Below, piece after piece: positions 27,605-36,133 of a stretch of DNA of 64,000 nt. Location of the stretch: the NCBI RefSeq assembly GCF_049319665.1, contig NZ_JBMOUD010000001.1:682001-746000 (forward strand). The letters run 5' to 3'. Under the pieces are notes generated by a model. It saw only the letters and a list, made by a program, of their open reading frames with translations, ran no database searches and was not told where the DNA came from. The position numbers and the translations under genes are program-made. Position 1 is the stretch's first letter, and the number at the start of each line of letters is the position of its first letter. Origin of the DNA: JBMOUD01 sp049319665 (GTDB taxonomy: Bacteria; Pseudomonadota; Gammaproteobacteria; Enterobacterales; Enterobacteriaceae).

Positions 27605-27907
27605 ATGGATTTTATAAGGCGAATTATTAGAGGATATCAACTTTCTTTTGATGCCTATGGGCAAGATACTAAACTGGATTATGCATTATTGGCGGCTTTT
27701 CAGATGTTATGGTATTCGTTGTATTTTTTTGCTTTATCAAAAAATTCATTATCTATATTGCTCACATTGGTATTTATCGTGCCTTTGATTTCCAGCAGCA
27801 TTCGCTGTCTAAATTACCTTGGGCGAAGTCGAATGGTTGCTATTCTTTGGCTTCCAGCACCTTATTTTATGGTAATAATTCCATTATTTCTTAGAAAAAA
27901 ATCGTGA
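27605..27907 (+). CDS. Small membrane protein carried by the TIR element
   Basis: 100 residues, with three hydrophobic segments at about 27-45, 48-64 and 77-95 and a basic C terminus (LRKKS). The part 'SSIRCLNYLGRSRMVAILWLPAP' is reminiscent of the DUF805 membrane-protein layout, but too weakly for assignment. Codon use is AT-rich, unlike the surrounding sulfur genes, which supports separate origin. A modest ribosome-binding sequence (AAGGATGG) precedes the ATG. It is absent from the sister element at 21705-22345. Confidence 0.6.
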   Translation: MDFIRRIIRGYQLSFDAYGQDTKLDYALLAAFQMLWYSLYFFALSKNSLSILLTLVFIVPLISSSIRCLNYLGRSRMVAILWLPAPYFMVIIPLFLRKKS

Positions 27908-28331
27908 ATTTTTTTTGTTTTTTGCGCTGTTCGGGGTGTTTTCACAAAATTTCGGCTCATTATTGGACCATGTAAAGTCACAAAACAACTGTTTTAGATG
28001 TTTTTAAAAGCCGCTAAGCGCACTCAAAATTTCACCGGCAAGAGGTGAGAGACAATAGTTTTATCATTGGCTCTAATCCCGCAGTCGGGCATCCCGGATG
28101 GGATGAAATTTGCGCGATAACGGAAGCACCTGAAACATAGTCTCCACTGGATCCAGAGTTGAAGTATCAAAAAAGCGCGGGATTCTAAAGGGTAGCGCGC
28201 TACCCTTTAGGCGGCTTCGGCTGCAATGCCACATTGAACCCTGTATTTGATAAGCCGAAATATTCACTGCACTGCCATTTCCTAAATCTTGCCGTTGATT
28301 CGAACGCGACTCCTTGGTTTTCCGAAAACCG

Positions 28332-28353
28332 AGCCCTTCTGGCGAAGAAACCG
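28332..28353 (-). repeat. Right terminal inverted repeat
   Basis: Exact reverse complement of 27039-27060. The neighbouring gene's stop codon (28355-28357) and last codons fall in the extended repeat just outside this arm. Confidence 0.9.
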
Positions 28354-28354
28354 T

Positions 28355-29299
28355 TTAAGTTCCGGTCTGAACCTTAAAACTATTCTCAAATGTTGGTTTC
28401 ACGTCGAGCTGAACCGGCAGTAACCCTTGCTGATGATAAAAATCTGCGGTTTGTTGTTGCTGGACTTCAGTCGCGGCATCGATGCTTTGCCAGTGTGGAT
28501 GAGCGCGGCTGAAGGATAGTTTTGCAGCTTCCGGCGGGAAGCCGATAATTTTGGCCAGCGTTTGACTGTAGCTATCGATATGTTGGTTAGCCCAAACTTG
28601 GGCATCGGCTAAGCGTTGTAAATAATCCTGGATCGCCTGACGCTTTTGGTTATCGGCAAGCGCTTTATCCGTTGCGGCCAGAAAAGAATTTCCAGCCGAG
28701 AGATTACGGCCACTCACCAACACTCTGAAATGATCCTGTGTTTCGGCAAAGGCAGTATAAGGCTCCCATGTTGCCCAGACATCCACTGAACCTTGGGTTA
28801 GAGCAAGTTTGGCATCGCTTGGCGTTAGAAAACGAAAGGTGACATCTTTGCTGGTCAGTCCTGCGCTAGCCAGTGCTTTAAGCGCAACAAAGTGGCCGAT
28901 TGAGCCGCGGTTGGTGGCGATACTCTTCCCCTTCAGATCGGCAGCGCTGTGCAATGGACTATCGCCTTTAACCACTAACGCGGTGCCATAGGGATCATAT
29001 TTGTCTACCGCAACGGCTTTAACCTGTGCACCGGCCGCTTCTGCAAAGAGCAGCGGTGCATCGCCGATAATACCGATATCTACCGCCTGAGCATTGAGCG
29101 CTTCAGCCAGTGGGGCAGCAGCGGGGAATTCGTTCCATTCTATTTTATAGGGGAGGTTAGCCAGTTTTCCGGCGGCTTCCATCTGGGCACGCATATTGCC
29201 TTTTTGATCGGCAACACGCAGCGTGATTTGCTCCGCCATTACGGCATGCGCGCTGGCAAACAAGGCCAGCGAGAGCAAAGTTTTGCGTATTAATTTCAT
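28355..29299 (-). CDS. SsuA-like aliphatic sulfonate-binding protein
   Basis: 314 residues with a signal peptide (cleavage probably after VMA, about residue 22). It has the SsuA/nitrate/taurine-binding fold: 'EALNAQAVDIGIIGDAPLLFA', 'DLKGKSIATNRGSIGHF', 'GSVDVWATWEPY'. It is expected to bind sulfonates in the periplasm for an ABC importer. It overlaps the upstream paralogue by 4 nt. Its last codons and stop lie in the extended inverted repeat of the element at 27020-28370, so its C-terminal tail may have been altered by that insertion. No permease or ATPase gene is adjacent. Confidence 0.88.
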   Translation of the reverse strand: MKLIRKTLLSLALFASAHAVMAEQITLRVADQKGNMRAQMEAAGKLANLPYKIEWNEFPAAAPLAEALNAQAVDIGIIGDAPLLFAEAAGAQVKAVAVDKYDPYGTALVVKGDSPLHSAADLKGKSIATNRGSIGHFVALKALASAGLTSKDVTFRFLTPSDAKLALTQGSVDVWATWEPYTAFAETQDHFRVLVSGRNLSAGNSFLAATDKALADNQKRQAIQDYLQRLADAQVWANQHIDSYSQTLAKIIGFPPEAAKLSFSRAHPHWQSIDAATEVQQQQTADFYHQQGLLPVQLDVKPTFENSFKVQTGT

Positions 29300-30333
29300 G
29301 GTGTAGCCTCCGCTTTAGGCGAGGTAGCTAAGAACTGCTTGGCGACCTGGTTTGCACCCTCTGCCAGGCCGTAGTCAAAGGCTGGTGCGACATCAATTGC
29401 TTTTGGCAGTACCTTATAACCATGGAAGAAGTCTGCCGATTGTTGCAGCGTAGCCGCAATGCTTTTATCAAATACTACGGGGGAAACTTGGGCATCGGCA
29501 ATCCAGGCTTGGGTGACGTTGAGCGGGAATTGCAGCTCTTTAGCCAGCGCCTCGGCAAACTGTTGTGGATGCTGTTTCGCCCACACTTGTGCTTTGGCTA
29601 ACCGCGTCAATAGGTCGGAAATAGCCTTACGTTTATCGGCATCGGATAACGCTGTTTCGCGTGCCAGTACATAAGAGTAGCCAGACATAATGCCCTGACC
29701 GCCGCCTTGAGGGACTAAACGCGCTTTGTCCTGAATAATCGCACTAGAGACATAAGGTTCCCACGGTGCCCAGGCATCGACAGCACCAGAAGCGAGAGCG
29801 GCGCGGCCGTCAACCGGACCAAGGAAGTTGAGTGTGACATCGCTTGGTTTGAGTCCGGCACGTTCCAGCAGCCCTAGAATCAAATAGTGTCCCCAGCCGC
29901 CGCGGTTAACCGCAATACGTTTACCTTTCAGGTCTTGCAGGCTGTGAATCGTGGAGTGTTGTGAAGTCAATAACGCAATGCTATCAGGATTGTTTTTCCA
30001 GGCATCGATTGCTTTAACCGGCGCACCTGCCGCATAAACAAACAGGAAGGGTAAATCACCGGTGAGTCCGACATCTAACGCCCCGGCATTCAATGCCTCT
30101 TGTACCGGTGCACCAGAGGCAAAGGTGTCGATAGTTAATTTATAAGGCAAATTCTCTAGCTCGCCAGAGGCTCGCAGTGCAACAATTCGGTCTCCTTTCA
30201 CATCACCGACACGTAGGTTGATGTCCTGTGCCGCCCAACTGCTTGTTGCACTCATTAATAAGCTCGAGAACAGGCCAATAGCCGCCAATTTTTTTAATTT
30301 ACTCTTTAAAGGCATAGTCTTTTTCGTTTGCAT
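29296..30333 (-). CDS. Second SsuA-like sulfonate-binding protein
   Basis: 345 residues from ATG 30333; an alternative start is ATG 30315. The signal peptide ends near SSWAA. It is paralogous to the next gene: 'EALNAGALDVGLTGDLPFLFV', 'DLKGKRIAVNRGGWGHYL', 'GAVDAWAPWEPY'. It starts 7 nt after the monooxygenase stop and overlaps the following paralogue by 4 nt, so the three genes form one operon. Ligand specificity of the two proteins presumably differs. Confidence 0.88.
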   Translation of the reverse strand: MQTKKTMPLKSKLKKLAAIGLFSSLLMSATSSWAAQDINLRVGDVKGDRIVALRASGELENLPYKLTIDTFASGAPVQEALNAGALDVGLTGDLPFLFVYAAGAPVKAIDAWKNNPDSIALLTSQHSTIHSLQDLKGKRIAVNRGGWGHYLILGLLERAGLKPSDVTLNFLGPVDGRAALASGAVDAWAPWEPYVSSAIIQDKARLVPQGGGQGIMSGYSYVLARETALSDADKRKAISDLLTRLAKAQVWAKQHPQQFAEALAKELQFPLNVTQAWIADAQVSPVVFDKSIAATLQQSADFFHGYKVLPKAIDVAPAFDYGLAEGANQVAKQFLATSPKAEATP

Positions 30334-30340
30334 AATAATG

Positions 30341-31441
30341 TTAAGCCACCGCACTGGTAGAGGTGCTAACGGCCTGTTGGCGAGCCGCGATTTTTTTACG
30401 CGTTAATGGAATGAGTTCACGACCGTATTCAATTGCATCGTTAAGCGGATCAAAACCACGGATCAGGAAGTTTTCGATCCCCAAATCGTAATATTTCAGC
30501 AAGGCGTCGGAGACTTGCTCTGGCGTACCCACTAGTGCGGTGGAGTTATAGCCGCCGCCCACCAGCGCCGCAATACCCGTCCACAACACGCTATCAAGTC
30601 TGTCACCTTGTGCGACGGCATCCTGCAGGCGTTTAGCGCCGACACTTTGTGGTTTCGGCAAGCCAAAGGTATAGCCGGACTGTTCCAACTGGGTTTTAGC
30701 TTTAGCCCTGATGGCTTCGGCCTTCGCCCAGGCTTCTTCTTCAGTACGGCCCAGAATAGGGCGGAATGATATGCTAAACCCAACATCACGCTGGTGACGT
30801 GCCGCCTCTGCTTTTACTGCATTAACCGTTTCCGCCGCACTTGCCAAAGGTTCGCCCCATAATGCAAAAACATCGGCGTGTTTGCCGGCGACACGAATCG
30901 CGTCATCGGATGAACCGCCAAAATAGACGGGAAGGTGTGCTTGATGAGGTTTGATGGCTGAGAAGGCATTTTCAGCTTGATAGAACTCGCCTTGATGATT
31001 GTAGCTTTCGTTCGAGTACCAACTGTTCTTCACGACTTGTAAAAACTCTTCGGTACGATCGTAACGGCGCTCTTTACCCAAGAAATCACCATCGCGGCGT
31101 TGCTCGTGGTCACTGCCGCCGCTGATGATATGTACGGCCAAACGGCCATCAAGCAGATTATCTAAGGTCGCAAATTTACGTGCAGCTAACGTCGGCTCGA
31201 CGAAACCAGGGCGATGGGCCAGTAAGAAATTGATTTTTGAAGTATTAGCCCCCGCGTGTGCAGTGACCAGAAAACCGTCCGGTTGATCGGACCAATAGCC
31301 GACTAAAATACGGTCGAAACCGGCGTTTTCGTGGGCTTGGGCGAACTCGGCAATATATTTTTTATCAAATATTGGGCCTGTCGCTGGAATGATCTCCGAT
31401 GCTAAACGATGGCCGATCATACCAAGAAATTGCACGCTCAT
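30341..31441 (-). CDS. SsuD-like FMNH2-dependent alkanesulfonate monooxygenase
   Basis: 366 residues of the bacterial luciferase-like superfamily. SsuD-type blocks include 'FDRILVGYWSDQPDGFL', 'INFLLAHRPGFVEPTLAAR', 'HIISGGSDHEQRRDGDFL' and a C-terminal 'LIRGFDPLNDAIEYG'. It releases sulfite from sulfonates using reduced FMN and O2. The partner flavin reductase (SsuE) is not in the window. It is the first gene of the operon that continues with two binding proteins, and probably a Cbl target. Confidence 0.88.
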   Translation of the reverse strand: MSVQFLGMIGHRLASEIIPATGPIFDKKYIAEFAQAHENAGFDRILVGYWSDQPDGFLVTAHAGANTSKINFLLAHRPGFVEPTLAARKFATLDNLLDGRLAVHIISGGSDHEQRRDGDFLGKERRYDRTEEFLQVVKNSWYSNESYNHQGEFYQAENAFSAIKPHQAHLPVYFGGSSDDAIRVAGKHADVFALWGEPLASAAETVNAVKAEAARHQRDVGFSISFRPILGRTEEEAWAKAEAIRAKAKTQLEQSGYTFGLPKPQSVGAKRLQDAVAQGDRLDSVLWTGIAALVGGGYNSTALVGTPEQVSDALLKYYDLGIENFLIRGFDPLNDAIEYGRELIPLTRKKIAARQQAVSTSTSAVA

Positions 31442-31536
31442 AGGTTGTCACTCCTGCTAGGGATTTGTGCCGCCCGTCTATCAGGCGGCAAGTGTGACTA
31501 CCATAAACAGCCTTTTACTATGTTAGAAATTCATTT

Positions 31537-31550
31537 TTAACATAAGTTAA
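31537..31550. promoter_or_regulatory. Candidate LysR operator upstream of the sulfonate operon
   Basis: Near-perfect palindrome TTAACATAAGTTAA about 95 nt before the monooxygenase start, in the gap after the LysR gene. Binding by Cbl or the adjacent LysR protein is inferred only. Confidence 0.35.
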
Positions 31551-31558
31551 TATTAAAA

Positions 31559-32476
31559 TTAATTATTAATCGCAATAACCCTTCTACTCTCTAGCCCTAA
31601 TCCCTTTGCCATCGCTTCGGCAAACACTTCGACCGCCGGGATTTGGCTGGCCAGAATAGGGGGGTAAATCAGCCACAATTGGCTGTGTGGAGCGAAGTCG
31701 TTAAGCGTATAGAGCGAAAGTTGATCGCGCAGTGGATGTTGTTCGACCAACGCTCGGGGCATTAATCCCATGCCGCGACCTTGGGCAATCAAGGAGAGTT
31801 GCAGGCTGGTGCCAAAGGCTTCGAGGTTGATAAGCAAAGGTAAGCCTTGCTCCGTTAGTGCACGCTGCAACGCGGCACGAAAACCACAGCCTTGCGGATT
31901 TAGTATCCAACCTTGCTGGTAACATTGATCTAAATGCTTCGGTGGAGGCGCGGCGGTTTTAGGGCCAACAACGACCAGTTCGACGGAACCTAATGCCTGA
32001 CTCTCAACGCCATCAGCAAATTGTTTGCTGGCTGGAAACAGAACCACCGCGGCATCAAGGTCTTGTTGCTGGACACGGGTTAATAACTCTTCCCCCCAAC
32101 CGCTGCTCAAACGCGGTTGCACTTGCGGAAAATGGCTGGATAGTGCATTGAGTGCCGGTAATAGGCTGCTTTCACTGAGGCTTTGTGGGACAGCTAAGCG
32201 CAGTAGCCCAGAGGCAGGAGTATCATCGGCCACTAAATCTCGCAATGCATCCACTTCGCGCAAAATATTTTGGCACTGTTGAAACACTCTTTTGCCGATT
32301 AACGTCGGTTTTAGGGGTTTCGTCTGGCGGTCCAATAGCACGATACCCAAGGATTCTTCAAAATTCTGTACACGGCGGGTAATCGCCGGCTGGGTTAACC
32401 CTAATTCCTCAGCGGCCACCCGGGTCGATTGCAGGCGATAGACCGCCATGAATGCAGTTAAGTCTTCAAATTTCAT
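31559..32476 (-). CDS. LysR-family regulator of the sulfur region
   Basis: 305 residues. The helix-turn-helix is 'STRVAAEELGLTQPAITRRVQNFEESLG', followed by a LysR substrate domain with 'GLLRLAVPQSLSESSLLPAL' and 'LIAQGRGMGLMPRAL'. It is divergent from the cysteine dioxygenase-like gene and upstream of the sulfonate operon on the same strand, so it may control either. The effector is unknown. Confidence 0.88.
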   Translation of the reverse strand: MKFEDLTAFMAVYRLQSTRVAAEELGLTQPAITRRVQNFEESLGIVLLDRQTKPLKPTLIGKRVFQQCQNILREVDALRDLVADDTPASGLLRLAVPQSLSESSLLPALNALSSHFPQVQPRLSSGWGEELLTRVQQQDLDAAVVLFPASKQFADGVESQALGSVELVVVGPKTAAPPPKHLDQCYQQGWILNPQGCGFRAALQRALTEQGLPLLINLEAFGTSLQLSLIAQGRGMGLMPRALVEQHPLRDQLSLYTLNDFAPHSQLWLIYPPILASQIPAVEVFAEAMAKGLGLESRRVIAINN

Positions 32477-32668
32477 CGCTAAAACGCTCTTATTCTTGAT
32501 ATTGATGTTCGCAGGATAGCGTAAATACCGCCTGCTGGCTGCGAGGAAAGGCGTATTTTAATGTGTAATTTGCATATTAGCTTATCCATAAATTGAATTT
32601 TGCTTATTATTCTGTGGTGCTAGCCTGAAACTCTTATTGGTTATCGAGTCGATGTTCAGGAGCACTGC

Positions 32669-33274
32669 ATGTCCCAATTACATTTGTCGCCGTTGCGGCA
32701 TTTTTTGGCAGAATTTACCCGCTTAGTGTCCGAACCTCATGCAGAGTCAACCCGCCTGGAATTGGGCGCGACATTACTGCGGCAGTTAATTGCCGACGAT
32801 CGCTGGCTAGCGCCAGAATTTGCTCAATCGCATCCCGAATATTATCAGCAATATCTGTTATATGCCGATCCATTATCACGTTTTTCGGTGGTTAGTTTTG
32901 TTTGGGGACCGGGGCAGAAAACCCCCATTCACGATCATCGAGTGTGGGGATTGATTGGTATGTTACGTGGGGCCGAAAGTAGCCAGACGTTTGTAATTAA
33001 CCATCATGGTGAGCTGAGAACACAAGGAGAACCCGTGGTGCTTCAGCCGGGCGATGTTGAACAGCTTTCGCCTTCTGCCAATGATATTCACCAGGTCAGT
33101 AATTTGTATCGCGACCAGGTATCAATAAGTATTCATGTTTACGGTGCCAATATTGGTGCGGTATCACGAGCGGTTTATACACCGGACGGTCAACAGAAAC
33201 CCTTTATCTCCGGCTATTCCAACCTTCATCTGCCCAATATCTGGGATCTGTCAAAAGAGAGTGCTCATGCCTGA
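32669..33274 (+). CDS. Cysteine dioxygenase-family cupin
   Basis: 201 residues. Iron ligands appear to be H88 and H90 (in TPIHDHRVWG) and H141 (in NDIHQVSN), the three-His arrangement of thiol dioxygenases. Such enzymes oxidise cysteine or 3-mercaptopropionate to the sulfinate; which substrate is used cannot be read from sequence. It overlaps the rhodanese gene by 8 nt, so the products are probably co-translated and act together on reduced sulfur. Confidence 0.85.
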   Translation: MSQLHLSPLRHFLAEFTRLVSEPHAESTRLELGATLLRQLIADDRWLAPEFAQSHPEYYQQYLLYADPLSRFSVVSFVWGPGQKTPIHDHRVWGLIGMLRGAESSQTFVINHHGELRTQGEPVVLQPGDVEQLSPSANDIHQVSNLYRDQVSISIHVYGANIGAVSRAVYTPDGQQKPFISGYSNLHLPNIWDLSKESAHA

Positions 33275-34895
33275 ATCATTGAACAATTTGCCTCTGCGCC
33301 ACTACGCTGAACTTAACCGGGCGCTGCGCGATGGGCAAGAAACCCTGTTGATCGACTTGCGTGAAGAAGCTGATTTTGCCACGGGACATCCGCTATTTGC
33401 GGCCAATCTTCCGTTATCAAAACTAGAAATTGAAATACTCGATCGCGTACCGCGTCGCAATACGGCGATCACCTTATATGACAACGGGCAGCGTTATGAC
33501 CAGCGGCAAGATATTCGTTTGGTACAGATAGCGGCAGCTCGTCTGAAAGCGCTGGGTTATGTTGATATTGCTTTGTTGGCGGGTGACTTGCACGGTTGGC
33601 AGGAGGCAGGTGGCGAGTTATTTATTGATGTAAACGCACCGAGTAAAGCTTTCGGAGAATGGGTGGAACATCATTATGACACGCCGTCATTTTCTGCCGA
33701 GCAGGTACAAGGGTTATTGCAATCGGGGGCAAACGTTGCCGTATTGGATGTGCGCCGCTTCGATGAGTACCAGAACATGAGTATTCCGCAGGGTATCAGT
33801 GTGCCGGGCGGTGAGGTTGTTCTGCGTCTGCGTGATTTGGTGCCCGATCCTACAACGCAGGTGATTATTAACTGTGCCGGACGCACCCGTAGCATTATTG
33901 GTACGCAGTCGTTGATTAACGCAGGTGTGAGCAACCCGGTGGCAGCGTTACGTAATGGCACCATTGGCTGGACGTTGGCAGGGCAAGAGTTGGTTCATCA
34001 GCAACAAGACTCCTATCCGCCATTGAGCGAAAATTCTCGTCAGGCGGCCTGGCAGCCTGTACAAACGCTGGCGCAACGTGCAGGGGTGCAACACATTGAC
34101 CTAGCACAACTCATTCAATGGCAGGCGGATGAACAACGCACATTGTATCTCTTTGATGTGCGTGCTCAGGACGAATATCAGGCCGGACATCTCCCTGGGG
34201 CTCGCCACGTTCCCGGTGGTCAATTGGTGCAGGAAACCGATCACTATGCGAGCGTGCGCGGTGCGCGCATTGTGCTGATCGATGATGATGGCATACGAGC
34301 CAATATGACCGCATCTTGGTTGGCGCAAATGAACTGGCAGGTTTATGTGCTGGATGCTGAGACGTATCGTGAACACTTCACTGAGTCAGGCAGTTGGGCA
34401 CCTTCTACGGCAGCGGTGCCAACGATAGAGTCAGTACTGCCACAGCAGCTTGCCGCATGGTTAGCTGAAGGTGATACTGGCATTATCGACCTGACAACCA
34501 GCGCTAATTTTATCAAACGGCGCATTCCCGGAGCTGTGTGGACTACTCGCGGAGCACTGCCTCAGATTTTGGCCGCACAACCGACGTATAAACGCTGGGT
34601 AGTTACCTGCACGAGTGGACTATTGGCGCGTTACGCTGTCACAGAAGTTCAGGCATTAACCGGCGCACCAGCCTATTTATTGCAGGGCGGCACGCTTGCC
34701 TGGATTGATGAAACGCTGCCTTTGGAACATGGCGCATCGACTTACACTGAAAACCCGCGCGATCGCTATCGTCGCCCTTATGAAGGGACTGATGTGACTG
34801 CTGATGCAATGCAAGCTTATCTTGATTGGGAATATGGTTTAGTCGCGCAGTTGGAAAAAGACGGAACACACGGATTTAAGCGATTAACGAATTAA
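33267..34895 (+). CDS. Four-domain rhodanese-type sulfurtransferase
   Basis: 542 residues containing four successive rhodanese-fold modules. Two retain a cysteine in the active loop: C203 in IINCAGRTRS (module 2) and C448 in VTCTSGLLARY (module 4). Modules 1 (LYDNGQRYDQ) and 3 (LIDDDGIRAN) carry Asp there and should be inactive. This active/inactive alternation is like tandem thiosulfate sulfurtransferases doubled. It probably moves sulfane sulfur. The ATG at 33267 overlaps the dioxygenase gene by 8 nt. Confidence 0.88.
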   Translation: MPESLNNLPLRHYAELNRALRDGQETLLIDLREEADFATGHPLFAANLPLSKLEIEILDRVPRRNTAITLYDNGQRYDQRQDIRLVQIAAARLKALGYVDIALLAGDLHGWQEAGGELFIDVNAPSKAFGEWVEHHYDTPSFSAEQVQGLLQSGANVAVLDVRRFDEYQNMSIPQGISVPGGEVVLRLRDLVPDPTTQVIINCAGRTRSIIGTQSLINAGVSNPVAALRNGTIGWTLAGQELVHQQQDSYPPLSENSRQAAWQPVQTLAQRAGVQHIDLAQLIQWQADEQRTLYLFDVRAQDEYQAGHLPGARHVPGGQLVQETDHYASVRGARIVLIDDDGIRANMTASWLAQMNWQVYVLDAETYREHFTESGSWAPSTAAVPTIESVLPQQLAAWLAEGDTGIIDLTTSANFIKRRIPGAVWTTRGALPQILAAQPTYKRWVVTCTSGLLARYAVTEVQALTGAPAYLLQGGTLAWIDETLPLEHGASTYTENPRDRYRRPYEGTDVTADAMQAYLDWEYGLVAQLEKDGTHGFKRLTN

Positions 34896-34904
34896 GGAAA
34901 GATA

Positions 34905-34935
34905 GAGAGGCGGCGTGGGGCGCCTCTCATGGTTT
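34905..34935. terminator. Terminator between convergent rhodanese and hydrolase genes
   Basis: Stem GAGAGGCG / CGCCTCTC with an 8-nt loop, followed by ATGGTTTTG. Confidence 0.65.
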
Positions 34936-34937
34936 TG

Positions 34938-35654
34938 TTACCGAGCCATTGCTAGCAATAGCTCGGTCGTTTTCTGTGGCTCACTCAACATCATCATATG
35001 ATGAGTATCCAGCGTTTCCATACGAATACGAGCGTCGTCTTTCAAACGATGATAAGTTTCAGTAAAGGTTGTTGATTCACCGTAACCGGTACAATAAACA
35101 TATCCGATAGTGACATCGGGCAGTTGCGTAAAATGCACCGGCTCAAAGAAGGTATGGACGGGCTGCAAAGTAAGACGTGGCGTAATAAAGTCTGCTAAAA
35201 CGGCGTCCGTGATGCCAAATTTTTCCATCGGAAAAGCGGGAAAAGCCTGATTCTCAGCCAGTAAAGGTTCCAGTCTTTCTCGGCTGGTTTCTGGCAGATA
35301 GTCCATCATAGATTTGCCACTCTCCGGGAATATTGCATCCAGGTAGATTAATGATGAGATTTTGGACGGTATTCTTCCAGCAACGCCGGTGATCACCATG
35401 CCACCGTAACTCCAGCCAACCAGCGTAATATTTTCCAGCCCCTCCATGTCGATATGGGCCAGTACGTCATCAATATGGGTACTCAGATTAGTATCTGGCG
35501 TAGCGTTATGCCGTCTTTCACCTAATCCCGTTAATGTTGGTGCGCTAACAGTATGTCCTTGCTGGCGTAACCTCTCTACCACATCACGCCACACCCATCC
35601 GCCATGCCAGGCACCAGCAATCAAAACGAAGGTATGTTTTTTAACATCAGACAT
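34938..35654 (-). CDS. Alpha/beta hydrolase
   Basis: 238 residues. The oxyanion region is 'LIAGAWHGGWVW' and the nucleophile elbow is GWSYGG (Ser about 93). A C-terminal His ('ETLDTHHMMM') is the probable catalytic His. It resembles plant-type esterase/salicylate-methylesterase-like bacterial hydrolases. There is no signal peptide. The ATG at 35654 lies nine bases after AGGA. Substrate is unknown, and neighbours give no functional hint. Confidence 0.85.
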   Translation of the reverse strand: MSDVKKHTFVLIAGAWHGGWVWRDVVERLRQQGHTVSAPTLTGLGERRHNATPDTNLSTHIDDVLAHIDMEGLENITLVGWSYGGMVITGVAGRIPSKISSLIYLDAIFPESGKSMMDYLPETSRERLEPLLAENQAFPAFPMEKFGITDAVLADFITPRLTLQPVHTFFEPVHFTQLPDVTIGYVYCTGYGESTTFTETYHRLKDDARIRMETLDTHHMMMLSEPQKTTELLLAMAR

Positions 35655-35810
35655 TATGGTCATTCCTGTAGGGTTATTATTTATTGAGTAGTAATGACAG
35701 GGCGACCGATTTAATAACACCAGTTCTGTGTAAAAAATTATGTGGTAATAAAGTTAATGAAGGGTAAGGGTTAAGATTTTAGGCTGGGATAGTGGCTGTC
35801 GTTAAAGAGA

Positions 35811-35839
35811 TAGTTATCAGTTTAGGTCACTGATAACTA
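35811..35839. terminator. 11-bp hairpin between the yjbD-like gene and the hydrolase
   Basis: Perfect stem TAGTTATCAGT / ACTGATAACTA with a 7-nt loop. It lies beyond the 3' end of the minus-strand gene at 35861. The T-run is weak. Confidence 0.5.
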
Positions 35840-35860
35840 TCAGATTATAATCGGTAGGAA

Positions 35861-36133
35861 TTAGCGGCGCCCACGAGGATGTGTGCTGGCTGTCCAGTTA
35901 TAAGTTGCTGAAGTACTCGGTGTTGCATTGATTTTTGCACGGCGCTTTTCAGCACGGGCCTTACTGGCTTCTTTTTCTCGTTCGGCCATCAGTTTATCGA
36001 CATAATCATCTTTAATACGGTTGGTTTCAGAGTTCGTCAGGTCACGCCCCTGAGCTTTGCGGCCTCGGTCAAGCAGGGTCTTCAACTCGCGTTGTTCGCT
36101 TTCCGTCATATCTTGCTGAGTGAGTCTTTTCAT
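35861..36133 (-). CDS. yjbD: DUF3811 family protein, YjbD-like
   Basis: 90 residues: a Lys/Arg/Glu-rich helical protein. 'TESEQRELKTLLDRGRKAQGRDLTNSETN' and the C terminus (SxxPRGRR type) closely match E. coli YjbD (DUF3811). A longer open frame extends to 36301 but the extra 56 residues do not resemble the family, so the ATG at 36133 (after AGGAC) is chosen. Function is unknown; the basic composition suggests nucleic-acid contact. Confidence 0.8.
   Translation of the reverse strand: MKRLTQQDMTESEQRELKTLLDRGRKAQGRDLTNSETNRIKDDYVDKLMAEREKEASKARAEKRRAKINATPSTSATYNWTASTHPRGRR

Larger units (their letters stand above)
27020..28370. mobile_element. TIR-bounded structured element with small cargo gene (copy 2)
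   Basis: A segment of about 1.35 kb between cbl and a sulfonate-binding-protein gene. It is bounded by perfect 22-bp inverted repeats (27039-27060 and 28332-28353); an outer CAGACCGG / CCGGTCTG pair extends them to 27023 and 28369. The two internal flanks (about 27133-27405 and 28006-28318) match the cargo-less copy at 21705-22345. The middle (about 27430-28000) is AT-rich, is absent from copy 1 and carries a small membrane-protein gene. No transposase is encoded, so any movement would be in trans. Confidence 0.75.
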
